From Yanghanlia sp047501535 (GTDB taxonomy: Bacteria > Pseudomonadota > Gammaproteobacteria > Burkholderiales > Burkholderiaceae_B): 64,000 nucleotides of DNA. The position numbers were made by a program, and so were the translations under genes. This document shows, piece by piece, positions 1 to 9,222 of this stretch. The stretch's first letter is position 1; each line of letters begins with the position of its first letter. The stretch spans positions 62,001-126,000 of the forward strand of contig NZ_JAZDRJ010000008.1 of NCBI RefSeq assembly GCF_047501535.1, given 5' to 3'. Below the pieces are notes generated by a model. It was given only the letters and a program-made list of their open reading frames with translations, was not told the DNA's origin and did no database searches.

Positions 1-637
1 CGTAGCCGGTTGCTTCGGGGCGAATCAGGCTGCCGCCGAAGGTCAGGCCCTTGCCGGTGAAAACGCTGGCGGCCGAATTGGACAGCTTTTTCATCATGCC
101 GGTCATGAAACCGACTTCGCGTGCACCGACCCCGATATCGCCTGCTGGCACATCTGTGTCGGGGCCAAGATGGCGGTGTAATTCGAGCATCAGGGCCTGA
201 CAGAAGCGCATGACTTCGGCATCGGACTTGCCCTTGGGGTCGAAGTCGGAGCCGCCCTTGCCGCCGCCCATGGGCAGGGTGGTGAGGGCGTTTTTAAAGG
301 TTTGCTCGAAAGCCAGGAATTTAAGGATGGAGAGATTGACGGAGGGATGGAAGCGCATACCGCCCTTGTAGGGGCCGATGGCCGAGCTGTGCTGGATGCG
401 GTAGGCGCGATTGACGTTGACTTTACCCTGGTCGTCTACCCAGGTAACGCGAAACTGGATCACCCGTTCGGGTTCAACCAGCCGTTCGAGCAAACCTTGT
501 TCGGCGTACTGAGGGTTGCGTTTTATGAAAGGCCACAGGCTTGCCATGACTTCATGGACTGCCTGCATATATTCAGGTTGATGTGGGTCGCGGGCTTGTA
601 TGCCCGTTAGGAATTGATCTAGTTTCGCTAATCCCAT
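1..637 (-). CDS. gdhA: NADP-specific glutamate dehydrogenase, N-terminal part (cut by window edge)
   Basis: Reading leftward from ATG 637, the frame stays open to base 1 and gives about 212 residues beginning MGLAKLDQFL. The protein matches the hexameric bacterial GdhA family, which reductively aminates 2-oxoglutarate to glutamate with NADPH. Diagnostic stretches are RLVEPERVIQFRVTWVDD, the substrate-binding loop YKGGMRFHPSVN, the catalytic-lysine region LPMGGGKGGSDFDPKG and the PAGDIGVG motif. About half of the usual ~447 residues lie outside the window. The start lies only 2 bp beyond the rho stop (640-642), so gdhA probably shares the rho transcript or is translated by coupling. The upstream ribosome site (AAGAAATAAGC) is weak, which fits coupling. 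Confidence 0.95.
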   Translation of the reverse strand, partial: MGLAKLDQFLTGIQARDPHQPEYMQAVHEVMASLWPFIKRNPQYAEQGLLERLVEPERVIQFRVTWVDDQGKVNVNRAYRIQHSSAIGPYKGGMRFHPSVNLSILKFLAFEQTFKNALTTLPMGGGKGGSDFDPKGKSDAEVMRFCQALMLELHRHLGPDTDVPAGDIGVGAREVGFMTGMMKKLSNSAASVFTGKGLTFGGSLIRPEATGY

Positions 638-639
638 GC

Positions 640-1896
640 TTATTTCTTCATCATGTCGAAAAATTCGGCGTTGGTCTTGGTTGCCCGGATCTTATCCAGG
701 ATGAATTCCATCGCTTCGACTTCGTCCATGTCGTGAATGAACTTTCGCAAGACCCAGATCTTTTGTAGAAGATCGGGTTTGATGAGCAACTCTTCCCGGC
801 GGGTTCCGGACTTATTAAGGTTGATGGCCGGGTACACGCGCTTCTCGGCCAGGCGGCGCTCCAGGTGCACTTCGCTGTTGCCCGTGCCCTTGAACTCTTC
901 ATAAATGACTTCATCCATACGGCTGCCGGTTTCAATCAGGGCGGTGCCGATAATGGTGAGAGAGCCGCCTTCTTCCAGGTTGCGAGCGGCGCCAAAGAAA
1001 CGCTTGGGGCGTTGTAGGGCATTGGCGTCCACCCCACCTGTGAGAACTTTTCCAGACGCCGGCACGACCGTGTTGTAGGCCCGTGCCAGTCGCGTGATCG
1101 AGTCCAGCAGGATCACGACGTCTTTTTTGAGTTCGACCAGCCGCTTGGCTTTCTCAATCACCATTTCAGCCACCTGCACGTGGCGGGTAGCAGGCTCGTC
1201 GAAGGTGGATGCAACAACTTCACCACGTACGGTGCGCTGCATTTCTGTCACTTCTTCAGGGCGCTCGTCCACCAGCAGGACAATCATTACAGCGTCCGGA
1301 TTATTGGTGGTAATGGCATGGGCAATGTGCTGCATCATGACCGTCTTGCCGGACTTGGGGCTGGCTACGATCAGGGCACGCTGGCCTTTGCCAAAGGGCG
1401 CGAAGATGTCGAGAATGCGACCAGTGATGTTTTCTTCGCTTTTGATATCGCGTTCGAGCCTGAGTACCTCGTTGGGATGCAACGGTGTGAGGTTCTCGAA
1501 CATGATGCGGTGTTTGATGGCCTCGGGCTGCATGCCGTTGACCTTGTCCACCTTCACCAATGCAAAATAGCGTTCGCCATCCTTGGGGGTGCGAACTTCA
1601 CCTTCGATGGAGTCGCCCGTATGCAAGTTGAAGCGGCGGATCTGGGAAGGGGAAATATAGATGTCGTCGGTACTGGCAAGGTACGAAGTTTCGGGGGAAC
1701 GCAGAAAGCCGAACCCGTCGGGCAGCACTTCCAGAACGCCGTCGCCGAAGATCTGCTCGCCTTGCTTGGCGCGCTTTTTCATGATGGCGAACATGAGTTC
1801 TTGTTTACGCAGCCTGCTGGCGTTGTCGATGTCCAGACTGGCCGCCATTTCGAGCAGCTGCGAAACGTGCTGTGCCTTTAATTCATTGAGGTGCAT
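640..1896 (-). CDS. rho: Transcription termination factor Rho
   Basis: 418 residues, the normal length for Rho, the hexameric ATP-dependent RNA helicase that ends transcription at rut-type sites. The N-terminal domain begins MHLNELKAQHVSQLLEMA. A cold-shock-like RNA-binding domain follows (YLASTDDIYISPSQIRRFNL), and then the RecA-type ATPase core with P-loop ASPKSGKT near residues 178-185 and the Walker B region DVVILLDSITRLAR. The Q/R-loop segments around LTGGVDANAL are intact. It lies downstream of trxA on the same strand with about 98 bp between them, and abuts gdhA. Start ATG at 1894-1896 gives the conserved N-terminus. Confidence 0.98.
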   Translation of the reverse strand: MHLNELKAQHVSQLLEMAASLDIDNASRLRKQELMFAIMKKRAKQGEQIFGDGVLEVLPDGFGFLRSPETSYLASTDDIYISPSQIRRFNLHTGDSIEGEVRTPKDGERYFALVKVDKVNGMQPEAIKHRIMFENLTPLHPNEVLRLERDIKSEENITGRILDIFAPFGKGQRALIVASPKSGKTVMMQHIAHAITTNNPDAVMIVLLVDERPEEVTEMQRTVRGEVVASTFDEPATRHVQVAEMVIEKAKRLVELKKDVVILLDSITRLARAYNTVVPASGKVLTGGVDANALQRPKRFFGAARNLEEGGSLTIIGTALIETGSRMDEVIYEEFKGTGNSEVHLERRLAEKRVYPAINLNKSGTRREELLIKPDLLQKIWVLRKFIHDMDEVEAMEFILDKIRATKTNAEFFDMMKK

Positions 1897-1970
1897 GGAT
1901 GGTGAAGAGAGGGGGGTGAAGGGTTGTGGTGGTTGGCGAGCCCGGAGAGGGCCCGCGCGACTTAATTACT

Positions 1971-1989
1971 GGAACAGATGTTCTGTTCC
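1971..1989. other. Small inverted repeat between trxA and rho
   Basis: GGAACAG and CTGTTCC, a 7-bp perfect stem with a 5-nt loop, lie just 3' of the trxA stop. No T-tract follows on either strand, so this is not a convincing intrinsic terminator. It may be a 3'-end stabilising hairpin of the trxA message or part of the rho leader. Confidence 0.35.
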
Positions 1990-1994
1990 GTGAT

Positions 1995-2321
1995 TTACAG
2001 CGATTCGTCCAGGAATGCATTAAGTTGCGATTTGGAGATGGCGCCGACTTTGGTAGCGGCAGCCTTGCCGTCTTTGAAGAGCATCAGTGTCGGAATTCCG
2101 CGGATGCCGAACTTAGCGGCGGTATCGGGGTTGTCATCGACATTGAGCTTGGCAATTGTAACACGCCCTTGGTATGCCTTGGCTGCTTCATCAAGCAGCG
2201 GTGCAATCATTTTGCAGGGGCCGCACCATTCAGCCCAGTAATCCACCAATACGGGGATGTCTGATTTCAATACATCGGACTCGAATGAACTGTCCGTTAC
2301 ATTTTTAATGGAGTCTGTCAT
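1995..2321 (-). CDS. trxA: Thioredoxin
   Basis: 108 residues beginning MTDSIKNVTDSSFESDVL. It is a cytosolic thiol-disulphide oxidoreductase kept reduced by thioredoxin reductase. The active site WCGPCK is present in the context VDYWAEWCGPCKMIAPLL, followed by the cis-proline motif GIRGIPTLMLF. Length and sequence match E. coli TrxA. The frame stays open upstream to 2462, but ATG 2321 was chosen because homology begins exactly there. No strong Shine-Dalgarno is visible before it. The gene is divergent from parE, with the 204-bp intergenic space carrying both promoters, and lies upstream of rho on the same strand, an arrangement common in beta- and gammaproteobacteria. Confidence 0.96.
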   Translation of the reverse strand: MTDSIKNVTDSSFESDVLKSDIPVLVDYWAEWCGPCKMIAPLLDEAAKAYQGRVTIAKLNVDDNPDTAAKFGIRGIPTLMLFKDGKAAATKVGAISKSQLNAFLDESL

Positions 2322-2525
2322 GGCAGGAAGGATTTGTAAGATGAAATAAGAGAGAGGCTTGAGCCTGATAGCAGGCTGGGGAAGCCCACGCACTGGGGCG
2401 TGTGATGAGATGGAACTTCCCTGTTTTTTTGCAAGCATACCACTAGCTACGAGGCCTCGCACAACGCGCTTGGCGCGGGAATCGTAAAATACGCCTTTCC
2501 CTGACGATCAAATTACGGAATCAAA

Positions 2526-4487
2526 TTGTCCACATCCCGCTACGATGAAGCATCGATCCGGGTGCTAAAAGGCCTGGAACCGGTCCGGCAGCGCCCCGGC
2601 ATGTATACCCGCACCGAAAATCCGCTGCATATCATTCAGGAAGTCATCGACAACGCTGCTGACGAGGCGCTGGCCGGTTTTGGGCGTTGCGTTAGTGTCA
2701 CGCTCCATGTTGACGGCAGCGTGTCGATTGAAGATGACGGCCGAGGCATTCCGGTAGGGCTGCACGAACAGGAGCAGGCGCCTGTGGTCGAAGTGGTCTT
2801 TACACGTTTGCACGCAGGGGGCAAGTTCGACAAAAAAACGGGGGGTGCTTATGCGTTCTCGGGGGGCCTGCATGGCGTGGGCGTGTCGGTCACGAATGCC
2901 TTGTCCCGACGCATGGAAGTGCGGGTGACACGCGATGGCAGCGTTCATGAGATCGTGTTTGCCGGCGGCGAAGTTGAAACTCCCTTGGCTGTGGTGGGCA
3001 CCGCGCCGCGCCGCGCTTCAGGCACGTGTGTCCGAGTGTGGCCCGATGCACAATATTTCGACTCTCCCGTTATTCCACTGGCTGATCTCATGCACAGCTT
3101 GCGCAGCAAGGCCGTGCTGCTCGCTGGTGTGCGTTTTGAGTTCCGCAATGAAAAAACCGGTGATGTTCAGTCGTGGCAGTATGACGACGGCGTGCGCAGT
3201 TATCTCGAGCAGGCGCTGGGCGACGCTGAACGCATTGTGCCGGCGTTTGAGGGAAGTCATTATGCTGGCCCCGATGACGAAACCTATTCCGAGGGCGAAG
3301 GCGCGCAGTGGGTGGTGGTCTGGACCGCCGACGGCCCGACCGTGCGTGAATCCTATGTCAATCTGATTTCCACAACCGGTGGCGGCACCCACGAGGCGGG
3401 GCTGCGCGATGGCTTGTTTAACGCGGTGAAGTCGTTTGCAGAACTTCACAGCCTCATCCCCAAAGGGGTGAAGCTGTTGCCGGAGGATGTGTTTGCGCGG
3501 GCCAGCTTTGTGCTGTCGGCCAAGGTGCTGGACCCTCAGTTCCAGGGCCAGATCAAGGAAAAGCTCAATAGCCGCGATGCCGTACGCATGGTCAGTGGCT
3601 ACGTGAAGAACACGCTGGAGCTCTGGCTGCACGGCCATGTGGAATATGGCCGCAAGCTGGCGGAAAGCGCCATCCGGCAAGCCCAGGCCCGGGCACGTTC
3701 GGCGCAGAAGGTTGAAAAGCGTAAAAGCTCTGGGGTGGCCGTTTTGCCCGGCAAGCTGACCGATTGCGAATCCAACGATGTGTCACGCACTGAGCTGTTC
3801 TTGGTGGAAGGGGATTCTGCCGGCGGCTCGGCAAAAATGGGGCGCGACAAAGAATTCCAGGCCATTCTGCCGCTGCGCGGCAAGGTGCTGAATTCCTGGG
3901 AAGTGGATCGCGACCGGTTGTTCGCCAATACGGAGATTCACGATATCGCCGTAGCGATTGGTGTTGACCCGCATGGGCCTGACGACCACCCTGATCTATC
4001 CGGGCTGCGCTATGGCCGCATTTGCATTTTGTCGGATGCCGACGTGGATGGTTCACACATTCAGGTATTGCTGCTTACGCTGTTCTTCCGCCATTTTCCT
4101 CGTCTGATTGAGGCTGGCCATGTGTGCGTGGCCCGGCCGCCTTTGTTCCGCGTGGATGTCCCCGCAGCGGGTAAGCGGCCGGCGCGCAAGATCTACTGCT
4201 TGGATCAAGCAGAGCTGGACTCTGTCCTTGAAAAATTACGCAGCGATGGCGTGCGTGAAAGCAGTTGGGCCATCAGCCGCTTCAAGGGGTTGGGCGAAAT
4301 GAGTGCAGAACAGTTGTGGGATACCACCATGAATCCCGATACCCGTCGCCTGCTACCCGTCGCTTACGGCGCACCGGGTCTGGACGCCACCCGCAAGATG
4401 TTCGGCATGCTGATGGGTAAAGGCGAATCGGGGCAGAGGCGTCAGTGGCTGGAGAGCAAGGGCAACCTTGCCGATGTCGATGTTTGA
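2526..4487 (+). CDS. parE: DNA topoisomerase IV subunit B
   Basis: 653 residues. ParE is the ATPase subunit of topoisomerase IV, which with ParC unlinks replicated chromosomes. Visible are the GHKL ATPase motifs (QEVIDNAADEALAG; DDGRGIPVG; GGLHGVGVSVTNALS), and the TOPRIM domain with ELFLVEGDSAGGSAKMGRD and the metal-binding SDADVDGSHI. The C-terminal RFKGLGEMSAEQLW is typical. Translation starts at TTG 2526: the in-frame stop at 2502 and the need to keep the N-terminal ATPase strap leave no ATG or GTG option, and GGA of ACGGAATC sits 8 nt upstream. parC follows after 25 bp, so the two subunits are co-transcribed. Confidence 0.97.
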   Translation: MSTSRYDEASIRVLKGLEPVRQRPGMYTRTENPLHIIQEVIDNAADEALAGFGRCVSVTLHVDGSVSIEDDGRGIPVGLHEQEQAPVVEVVFTRLHAGGKFDKKTGGAYAFSGGLHGVGVSVTNALSRRMEVRVTRDGSVHEIVFAGGEVETPLAVVGTAPRRASGTCVRVWPDAQYFDSPVIPLADLMHSLRSKAVLLAGVRFEFRNEKTGDVQSWQYDDGVRSYLEQALGDAERIVPAFEGSHYAGPDDETYSEGEGAQWVVVWTADGPTVRESYVNLISTTGGGTHEAGLRDGLFNAVKSFAELHSLIPKGVKLLPEDVFARASFVLSAKVLDPQFQGQIKEKLNSRDAVRMVSGYVKNTLELWLHGHVEYGRKLAESAIRQAQARARSAQKVEKRKSSGVAVLPGKLTDCESNDVSRTELFLVEGDSAGGSAKMGRDKEFQAILPLRGKVLNSWEVDRDRLFANTEIHDIAVAIGVDPHGPDDHPDLSGLRYGRICILSDADVDGSHIQVLLLTLFFRHFPRLIEAGHVCVARPPLFRVDVPAAGKRPARKIYCLDQAELDSVLEKLRSDGVRESSWAISRFKGLGEMSAEQLWDTTMNPDTRRLLPVAYGAPGLDATRKMFGMLMGKGESGQRRQWLESKGNLADVDV

Positions 4488-4512
4488 AGCGGGCCTGAAG
4501 CGGAGAATTTAA

Positions 4513-6807
4513 ATGGATGCAACACAGGCGGGGATGCCCGCCGATGACGAAAACATCACCCTGGCTTTGTACGCCGAGCAGGCTTACTTGGATTACGCTG
4601 TATCGGTTGTGCGCGGCCGCGCATTGCCTGATGTGTCAGATGGCCAGAAGCCGGTGCAGCGGCGTATTTTGTACGCCATGCAGGCCATGGGGTTGGGGCC
4701 GGGTGCGAAGCCGGTGAAATCCGCTCGCGTGGTGGGCGATGTCTTAGGTAAGTACCACCCGCATGGCGATCAGGCTGCTTACGACGCCATGGTGCGCATG
4801 GCGCAAAGCTTTGTACTGCGTTACCCCTTGGTGGACGGCCACGGCAACTTCGGTTCACGCGACGGCGACAACGCGGCGGCCATGCGCTATACCGAAGCCC
4901 GGCTCACGCCTTTTGCGCGTGTTCTGCTTGATGAGCTCGACGAAGGCACCGTAGATTTTCTGCCCAACTATGACGGCAGCCAGAAAGAGCCCGCTTTGCT
5001 GCCTGCACGTTTGCCCGTGGTGCTGCTGAACGGCGCATCCGGGATTGCCGTGGGCATGGCGACGGAAATCCCCTCGCATAATCTGCGAGAAATCGCTGCA
5101 GCCTGCGTTGCCTTAATTCGTAATCCCAAACTGGACGATGACTCGCTGTACGAGTTGGTGCCAGGCCCTGATTTTTCCGGCGGGGGGCAGATTATTTCCT
5201 CTCCCGAGGAAATCCGGCAAATATATGAGCAGGGGCGCGGTTCCATTAAAGCCCGGGCGCGCTGGCACTTTGAAGAGCTGGCACGGGGTCAGTGGCAGAT
5301 GGTGGTCACGGAGCTGCCGCCAGGCACGTCTTCTCAGAAAGTGCTGGAAGAAATTGAGGAACGTACTAACCCCAAGGTGAGGGCAGGCAAGAAAACACTT
5401 TCCAATGAGCAACAACAGACCAAAGCCCTGATGCTGAGTTTGCTGGATACGGTGCGTGACGAGTCGGGCAAAGAAGCGGCTGTCCGTTTGGTGTTTGAGC
5501 CCAAGAGCAGCCGCATTCCGCGTGACGAACTGGTCACGGCGCTGCTGGCTCAGACCAGCATGGAAACCAGTGTGCCCACCAACTTGGTGTGTATTGCACG
5601 CGATGGCCGCCCGGGTCAGACCAGCCTGCGTGGCATGCTTACCGAGTGGCTGTCCTTCCGTGCCGACACAATGACGCGGCGCACCCAGCACCGCTTGGAT
5701 AAAGTCACCGATCGCATCCACGTTCTAGAAGGCCGCATGGTCGTCTATCTGAATGTTGATGAGGTCATCCAGACGATTCGCGAATCGGATGAGCCGCGTG
5801 CGGCGCTGATGGAGCGCTTCAACCTTAGCGAACGCCAAGCCGAAGACATTCTTGAAATGCGCTTGCGGCAACTGGCACGCTTGGAAGGCATCAAGATCGA
5901 GCAGGAACTTGAGCGCCAACGTGCTGAACAGAAGAAGTTGCAGGAATTACTCGATAGCCCGGCAGCCTTCAAGCGTTTGATGATTAAAGAAATCGAGGCG
6001 GATGCCAAAGAGTTTGGCGACGATCGCCGCACTTTGATTGAAGTTGCCGAGCGCGCTGTGCTTGAAACCAAAGTGGTTGAAGAGCCTGTTACCGTCATCG
6101 TTTCTCAAAAGGGCTGGTTGCGCGCCCGCCAAGGCCATGGGCACGATGCGAGCCAGTTTTCTTTCAAGGCAGGGGACAGCCTGTACGACGCCATTGAGTG
6201 CCTGAGCACACATGAGTTGGTAGCGTTTTCCAACACGGGGCGCGTATATACCGTGGCGGTGGCGAATCTGCCGTCTGCGCGTGGTGATGGCCAGCCGATT
6301 ACGTCGATGATAGAAATCGAACCGGGCACGCGCATTGTGCACATGGTGGCCGGGCCTGCGGATAACCGCTACGTGGTGGCGGCCCAGAGCGGCCATGGCT
6401 TTATCGTGCGCCATGCGGATCTCACTACCCGGCAGCGGGCGGGTAAACAGTTCTTCTCGCTGGATAAAGGGGGCGTGTGGATGAAGCCCTTGTTGCTGAA
6501 ACCCGATGACACCCATTTGGCCATGCTGGCTAAACAGGGCCGGTTTCTCATCGTTCCGCTCACCGAGCTCAAGACCATGACAGGTGGGCGGGGTACGCAA
6601 CTCATGGGGTTAGACGCTGGCGACGCGCTGGCCCAGTGGGTGGCCATCGGCCCTCAGGGCCTGATCGCCCGGGGCATTTACCGCCGGAAGGAAACGGAGC
6701 TTGTCCTGGATATGGATGAGCTGGCGGACTACATCGGTAAGCGGGCCCGGAAAGGGCGGGCTTTGTCTCTTAAAATTCCTCAACCTAAACTATTGCGGCG
6801 TTCATAA
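4513..6807 (+). CDS. parC: DNA topoisomerase IV subunit A
   Basis: 764 residues. This is the DNA-cleaving subunit of topoisomerase IV. The winged-helix/tower domain begins YAEQAYLDYAVSVVRGRALPD. The catalytic tyrosine lies in AAAMRYTEARLTPFA, and the quinolone-resistance region reads HPHGDQAAYDAMVRMAQ. GASGIAVGMATEIPSHN is a ParC/GyrA hallmark. A coiled coil near residues 430-500 (EQELERQRAEQKKLQELL) and a degenerate C-terminal beta-pinwheel (from about residue 520) complete the protein. Start ATG 4513 has GGAG 8-10 nt upstream. It is second in the parE-parC operon. Confidence 0.97.
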   Translation: MDATQAGMPADDENITLALYAEQAYLDYAVSVVRGRALPDVSDGQKPVQRRILYAMQAMGLGPGAKPVKSARVVGDVLGKYHPHGDQAAYDAMVRMAQSFVLRYPLVDGHGNFGSRDGDNAAAMRYTEARLTPFARVLLDELDEGTVDFLPNYDGSQKEPALLPARLPVVLLNGASGIAVGMATEIPSHNLREIAAACVALIRNPKLDDDSLYELVPGPDFSGGGQIISSPEEIRQIYEQGRGSIKARARWHFEELARGQWQMVVTELPPGTSSQKVLEEIEERTNPKVRAGKKTLSNEQQQTKALMLSLLDTVRDESGKEAAVRLVFEPKSSRIPRDELVTALLAQTSMETSVPTNLVCIARDGRPGQTSLRGMLTEWLSFRADTMTRRTQHRLDKVTDRIHVLEGRMVVYLNVDEVIQTIRESDEPRAALMERFNLSERQAEDILEMRLRQLARLEGIKIEQELERQRAEQKKLQELLDSPAAFKRLMIKEIEADAKEFGDDRRTLIEVAERAVLETKVVEEPVTVIVSQKGWLRARQGHGHDASQFSFKAGDSLYDAIECLSTHELVAFSNTGRVYTVAVANLPSARGDGQPITSMIEIEPGTRIVHMVAGPADNRYVVAAQSGHGFIVRHADLTTRQRAGKQFFSLDKGGVWMKPLLLKPDDTHLAMLAKQGRFLIVPLTELKTMTGGRGTQLMGLDAGDALAQWVAIGPQGLIARGIYRRKETELVLDMDELADYIGKRARKGRALSLKIPQPKLLRRS

Positions 6808-6868
6808 GGGATTCCGGCCTGTGGCCATAAAATACAGGCAAAGAACTTTTACTGGATTTATCTAAGAT

Positions 6869-7900
6869 ATGAGTTTCAAGGTCACCGTACTGCCTAGTCA
6901 GCACGAATTTACTGTCGAAGACGGTCAGTCTGTGCTCGATGCTGCATTGGCCGCAGGTATTGTCCTGCCATACAGCTGCCGCAATGGCGCATGTTCGACC
7001 TGCAAAGGCAGGGTGGTTGAAGGTTCCTACGAAGGGGGGCCGAATACCGCCCAGATAGTCTCTGAAGAGGAGCGTGAACAAGGCTATACCTTGTTCTGCC
7101 AAGCCAAGCCGCTGAGCGACCTCACCATTGAAGCTCACGAAGTGCGTATGGCCAGCGATATTCAGATTCGCAAGATGCCTTCGCGCATTGTGGAAATGGA
7201 AAAGCTGGCCGATGACGTCATGGTGCTTAAAGTGCAGTTACCGGCGTCCGATCCGTTTCGCTTTTACCCAGGGCAGTATCTGGACTTCATCCTGCGCGAC
7301 GGGAAACGGCGCAGCTATTCCATGGCGACGCCGCCCAATGAGGCCAACCTGGTGGAATTGCATATTCGCCACACACCAGGCGGCGCCTTTACCGACCACG
7401 TGTTTGGCGTTGGCGCGACGCAAATGAAATTGCGCGAGATCCAGCGTGTTGAAGCGCCGTTGGGCTCTTTTTTCCTACGGAAAAGCGATAAACCCGCCGT
7501 GTTTCTGGCCAGCGGCACCGGGTTTGCGCCCATCAAAGCCATGATTGAGCACATGATTGCGGTGGGCGACAAGCGACCCGTGCATTTGTACTGGGGCGGG
7601 CGGCGTCCGGTAGATCTTTACATGGATGGCCTTGCGCGCGAATGGGAAAACCAGCTGCCGGGCTTTCGATATTTTCCGGTTGTTTCGGAAGCCTTACCAG
7701 AGGACAATTGGCAGGGGCGCAGCGGGTTTGTGCACCGGGCTGTCATGGAAGACATTCCGGATCTTTCCGGCCATCAAGTCTATGCTTGCGGTGCACCTGT
7801 CATGGTAGACAGCGCTCGCCAGGATTTCACTACGCACTGCAACTTGCCAGAAGAAGAGTTTTATGCCGATGCGTTTACCACGGCTGCACACTCGGTCTGA
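6869..7900 (+). CDS. 2Fe-2S ferredoxin-FAD/NAD(P)H reductase (CDP-6-deoxy-glucoseen reductase-like)
   Basis: 343 residues combining an N-terminal plant-type [2Fe-2S] ferredoxin domain (about residues 1-90) with a ferredoxin-NADP+ reductase module. Cluster ligands are Cys37, Cys42, Cys45 and Cys77 (SCRNGACSTC; LFCQAKP). The FAD motif RRSYSMATPP and the nucleotide-binding FLASGTGFAPIKAMIEH follow, and the protein ends with the usual aromatic-rich E-F-Y-A-D-A-F. The fold passes electrons from NAD(P)H through FAD to the cluster and on to a partner. Betaproteobacterial genomes usually annotate this protein as CDP-6-deoxy-delta-3,4-glucoseen reductase (AscD). No sugar-nucleotide genes lie nearby, so the true partner is unknown. 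dadA follows after 61 bp. Confidence 0.85.
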   Translation: MSFKVTVLPSQHEFTVEDGQSVLDAALAAGIVLPYSCRNGACSTCKGRVVEGSYEGGPNTAQIVSEEEREQGYTLFCQAKPLSDLTIEAHEVRMASDIQIRKMPSRIVEMEKLADDVMVLKVQLPASDPFRFYPGQYLDFILRDGKRRSYSMATPPNEANLVELHIRHTPGGAFTDHVFGVGATQMKLREIQRVEAPLGSFFLRKSDKPAVFLASGTGFAPIKAMIEHMIAVGDKRPVHLYWGGRRPVDLYMDGLAREWENQLPGFRYFPVVSEALPEDNWQGRSGFVHRAVMEDIPDLSGHQVYACGAPVMVDSARQDFTTHCNLPEEEFYADAFTTAAHSV

Positions 7901-7961
7901 GGCAGGGCAAGGCAATGATTCCGGCTCGTCCGCGCGGGCCGGAAGACAATGAGGTAATCAC

Positions 7962-9215
7962 ATGAAGATCGCGGTACTGGGCAGTGGCATTATTGGGGTT
8001 TCGACAGCGTGGTGGCTGAAGCAGGCTGGCCACGATGTTGTGGTGATCGACAGGCAGGCGCAGGCCGGTATGGAAACCAGCCGCGCCAACGGCGGGCAGA
8101 TATCTGTTTCCTACGCTGAGCCTTGGGCCAACCCCCAAGCGCCTCTGAAATTGCTCAAATGGCTGATGCGCGATGACGCGCCTTTGCTGTTCAGGTTGCA
8201 GCCCGATGCTCGCCAATGGCTATGGGGGCTGAAGTTTCTCAGAGAATGCCTGCCCGCTCGCGTTACTCACAACGTCAGTGCTCTGGTGGCCATGGCGGAA
8301 TACAGCCGCGGTGTTCTGCGAGATATGCGGCGCGAGCTGGGTATCGAGTATCAGCAGCAGGAACGCGGCATCCTCAATTTTTATCGCAGTACGGCTGAAT
8401 TCGAAAGCTCGCAGAAGCTGGCGGAAATCATGCGCGATCACGGAGTGGATCGCCGCATTGTCAGTACGGACGAAATCGTGTCAATTGAGCCGGCGCTGGC
8501 TGCGGCGCGTCATACGATAGTAGGGGGGGATTACACCCCTGAAGATGAGTCTGGCGACGCTTTCGTGTTCACGAGCGAACTGGCTAAAAAAGCAGAAGCG
8601 GCTGGGGTGGAGTTCCGTTATCAAACGCAGGTCAGCCGCTTGGTGACTGTGGGTGGGTCGGTAAGCAGTGCCGAACTCATCGGGCCGGATGGCTGCTACG
8701 AGTCTTTGCGCGCCGATGCCTATGTAGCGGCTTTGGGCGCCTACACGCCGCAGCTTGTCACGCCGCTAGGTGTGGCGTGCCCGGTTTATCCCGCCAAGGG
8801 TTATTCCGCTACGTTTAACATTATTGATGAAGACGCTGCGCCGGTGGTGAGCCTGACTGACAGTGAGCACAAAGTGGTTTACACCCGCCTTGGCAGCAAA
8901 TTGCGCATGGCAGGCACGGCAGAACTAGCAGGGTACTCCAGAGCACTGAACACAGCACGCTGTGAACAGATGTGGCGATTGGCCCGGGAACTGTTCCCAA
9001 GTTCCCTGGATTTTGATAATGTATGCTATTGGTCGGGGTTACGTCCTGCAACGCCCTCCAACGTCCCCCTTATAGGGCGGGCCAAAATTTCCAATCTTTA
9101 CCTGAATACAGGGCACGGAACGCTTGGGTGGACAATGGGTGTCGGCTCAGGCAAGGCGCTGGCAGATCTCATCGACGGCCGGCGCCCTGAGCCCGAGTTT
9201 CCATTTCTGGGTTGA
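7962..9215 (+). CDS. dadA: D-amino acid dehydrogenase, small subunit type
   Basis: 417 residues of the DAO/DadA flavoprotein family, which oxidises D-amino acids (classically D-alanine) to 2-oxo acids and passes electrons to the respiratory chain at the inner membrane. The FAD dinucleotide-binding motif VLGSGIIGVSTAWWLKQAG opens the protein. SRANGGQISVSYAEPWANP and the C-terminal YLNTGHGTLGWTMGVGSGK are characteristic of DadA. Start ATG 7962 is the conserved first residue, MKIAVLGSGI. The next gene starts 7 bp after its stop. No alanine racemase or Lrp-type regulator is visible nearby, so the substrate range is inferred from family only. Confidence 0.9.
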   Translation: MKIAVLGSGIIGVSTAWWLKQAGHDVVVIDRQAQAGMETSRANGGQISVSYAEPWANPQAPLKLLKWLMRDDAPLLFRLQPDARQWLWGLKFLRECLPARVTHNVSALVAMAEYSRGVLRDMRRELGIEYQQQERGILNFYRSTAEFESSQKLAEIMRDHGVDRRIVSTDEIVSIEPALAAARHTIVGGDYTPEDESGDAFVFTSELAKKAEAAGVEFRYQTQVSRLVTVGGSVSSAELIGPDGCYESLRADAYVAALGAYTPQLVTPLGVACPVYPAKGYSATFNIIDEDAAPVVSLTDSEHKVVYTRLGSKLRMAGTAELAGYSRALNTARCEQMWRLARELFPSSLDFDNVCYWSGLRPATPSNVPLIGRAKISNLYLNTGHGTLGWTMGVGSGKALADLIDGRRPEPEFPFLG

Positions 9216-9222
9216 ACGAGTT

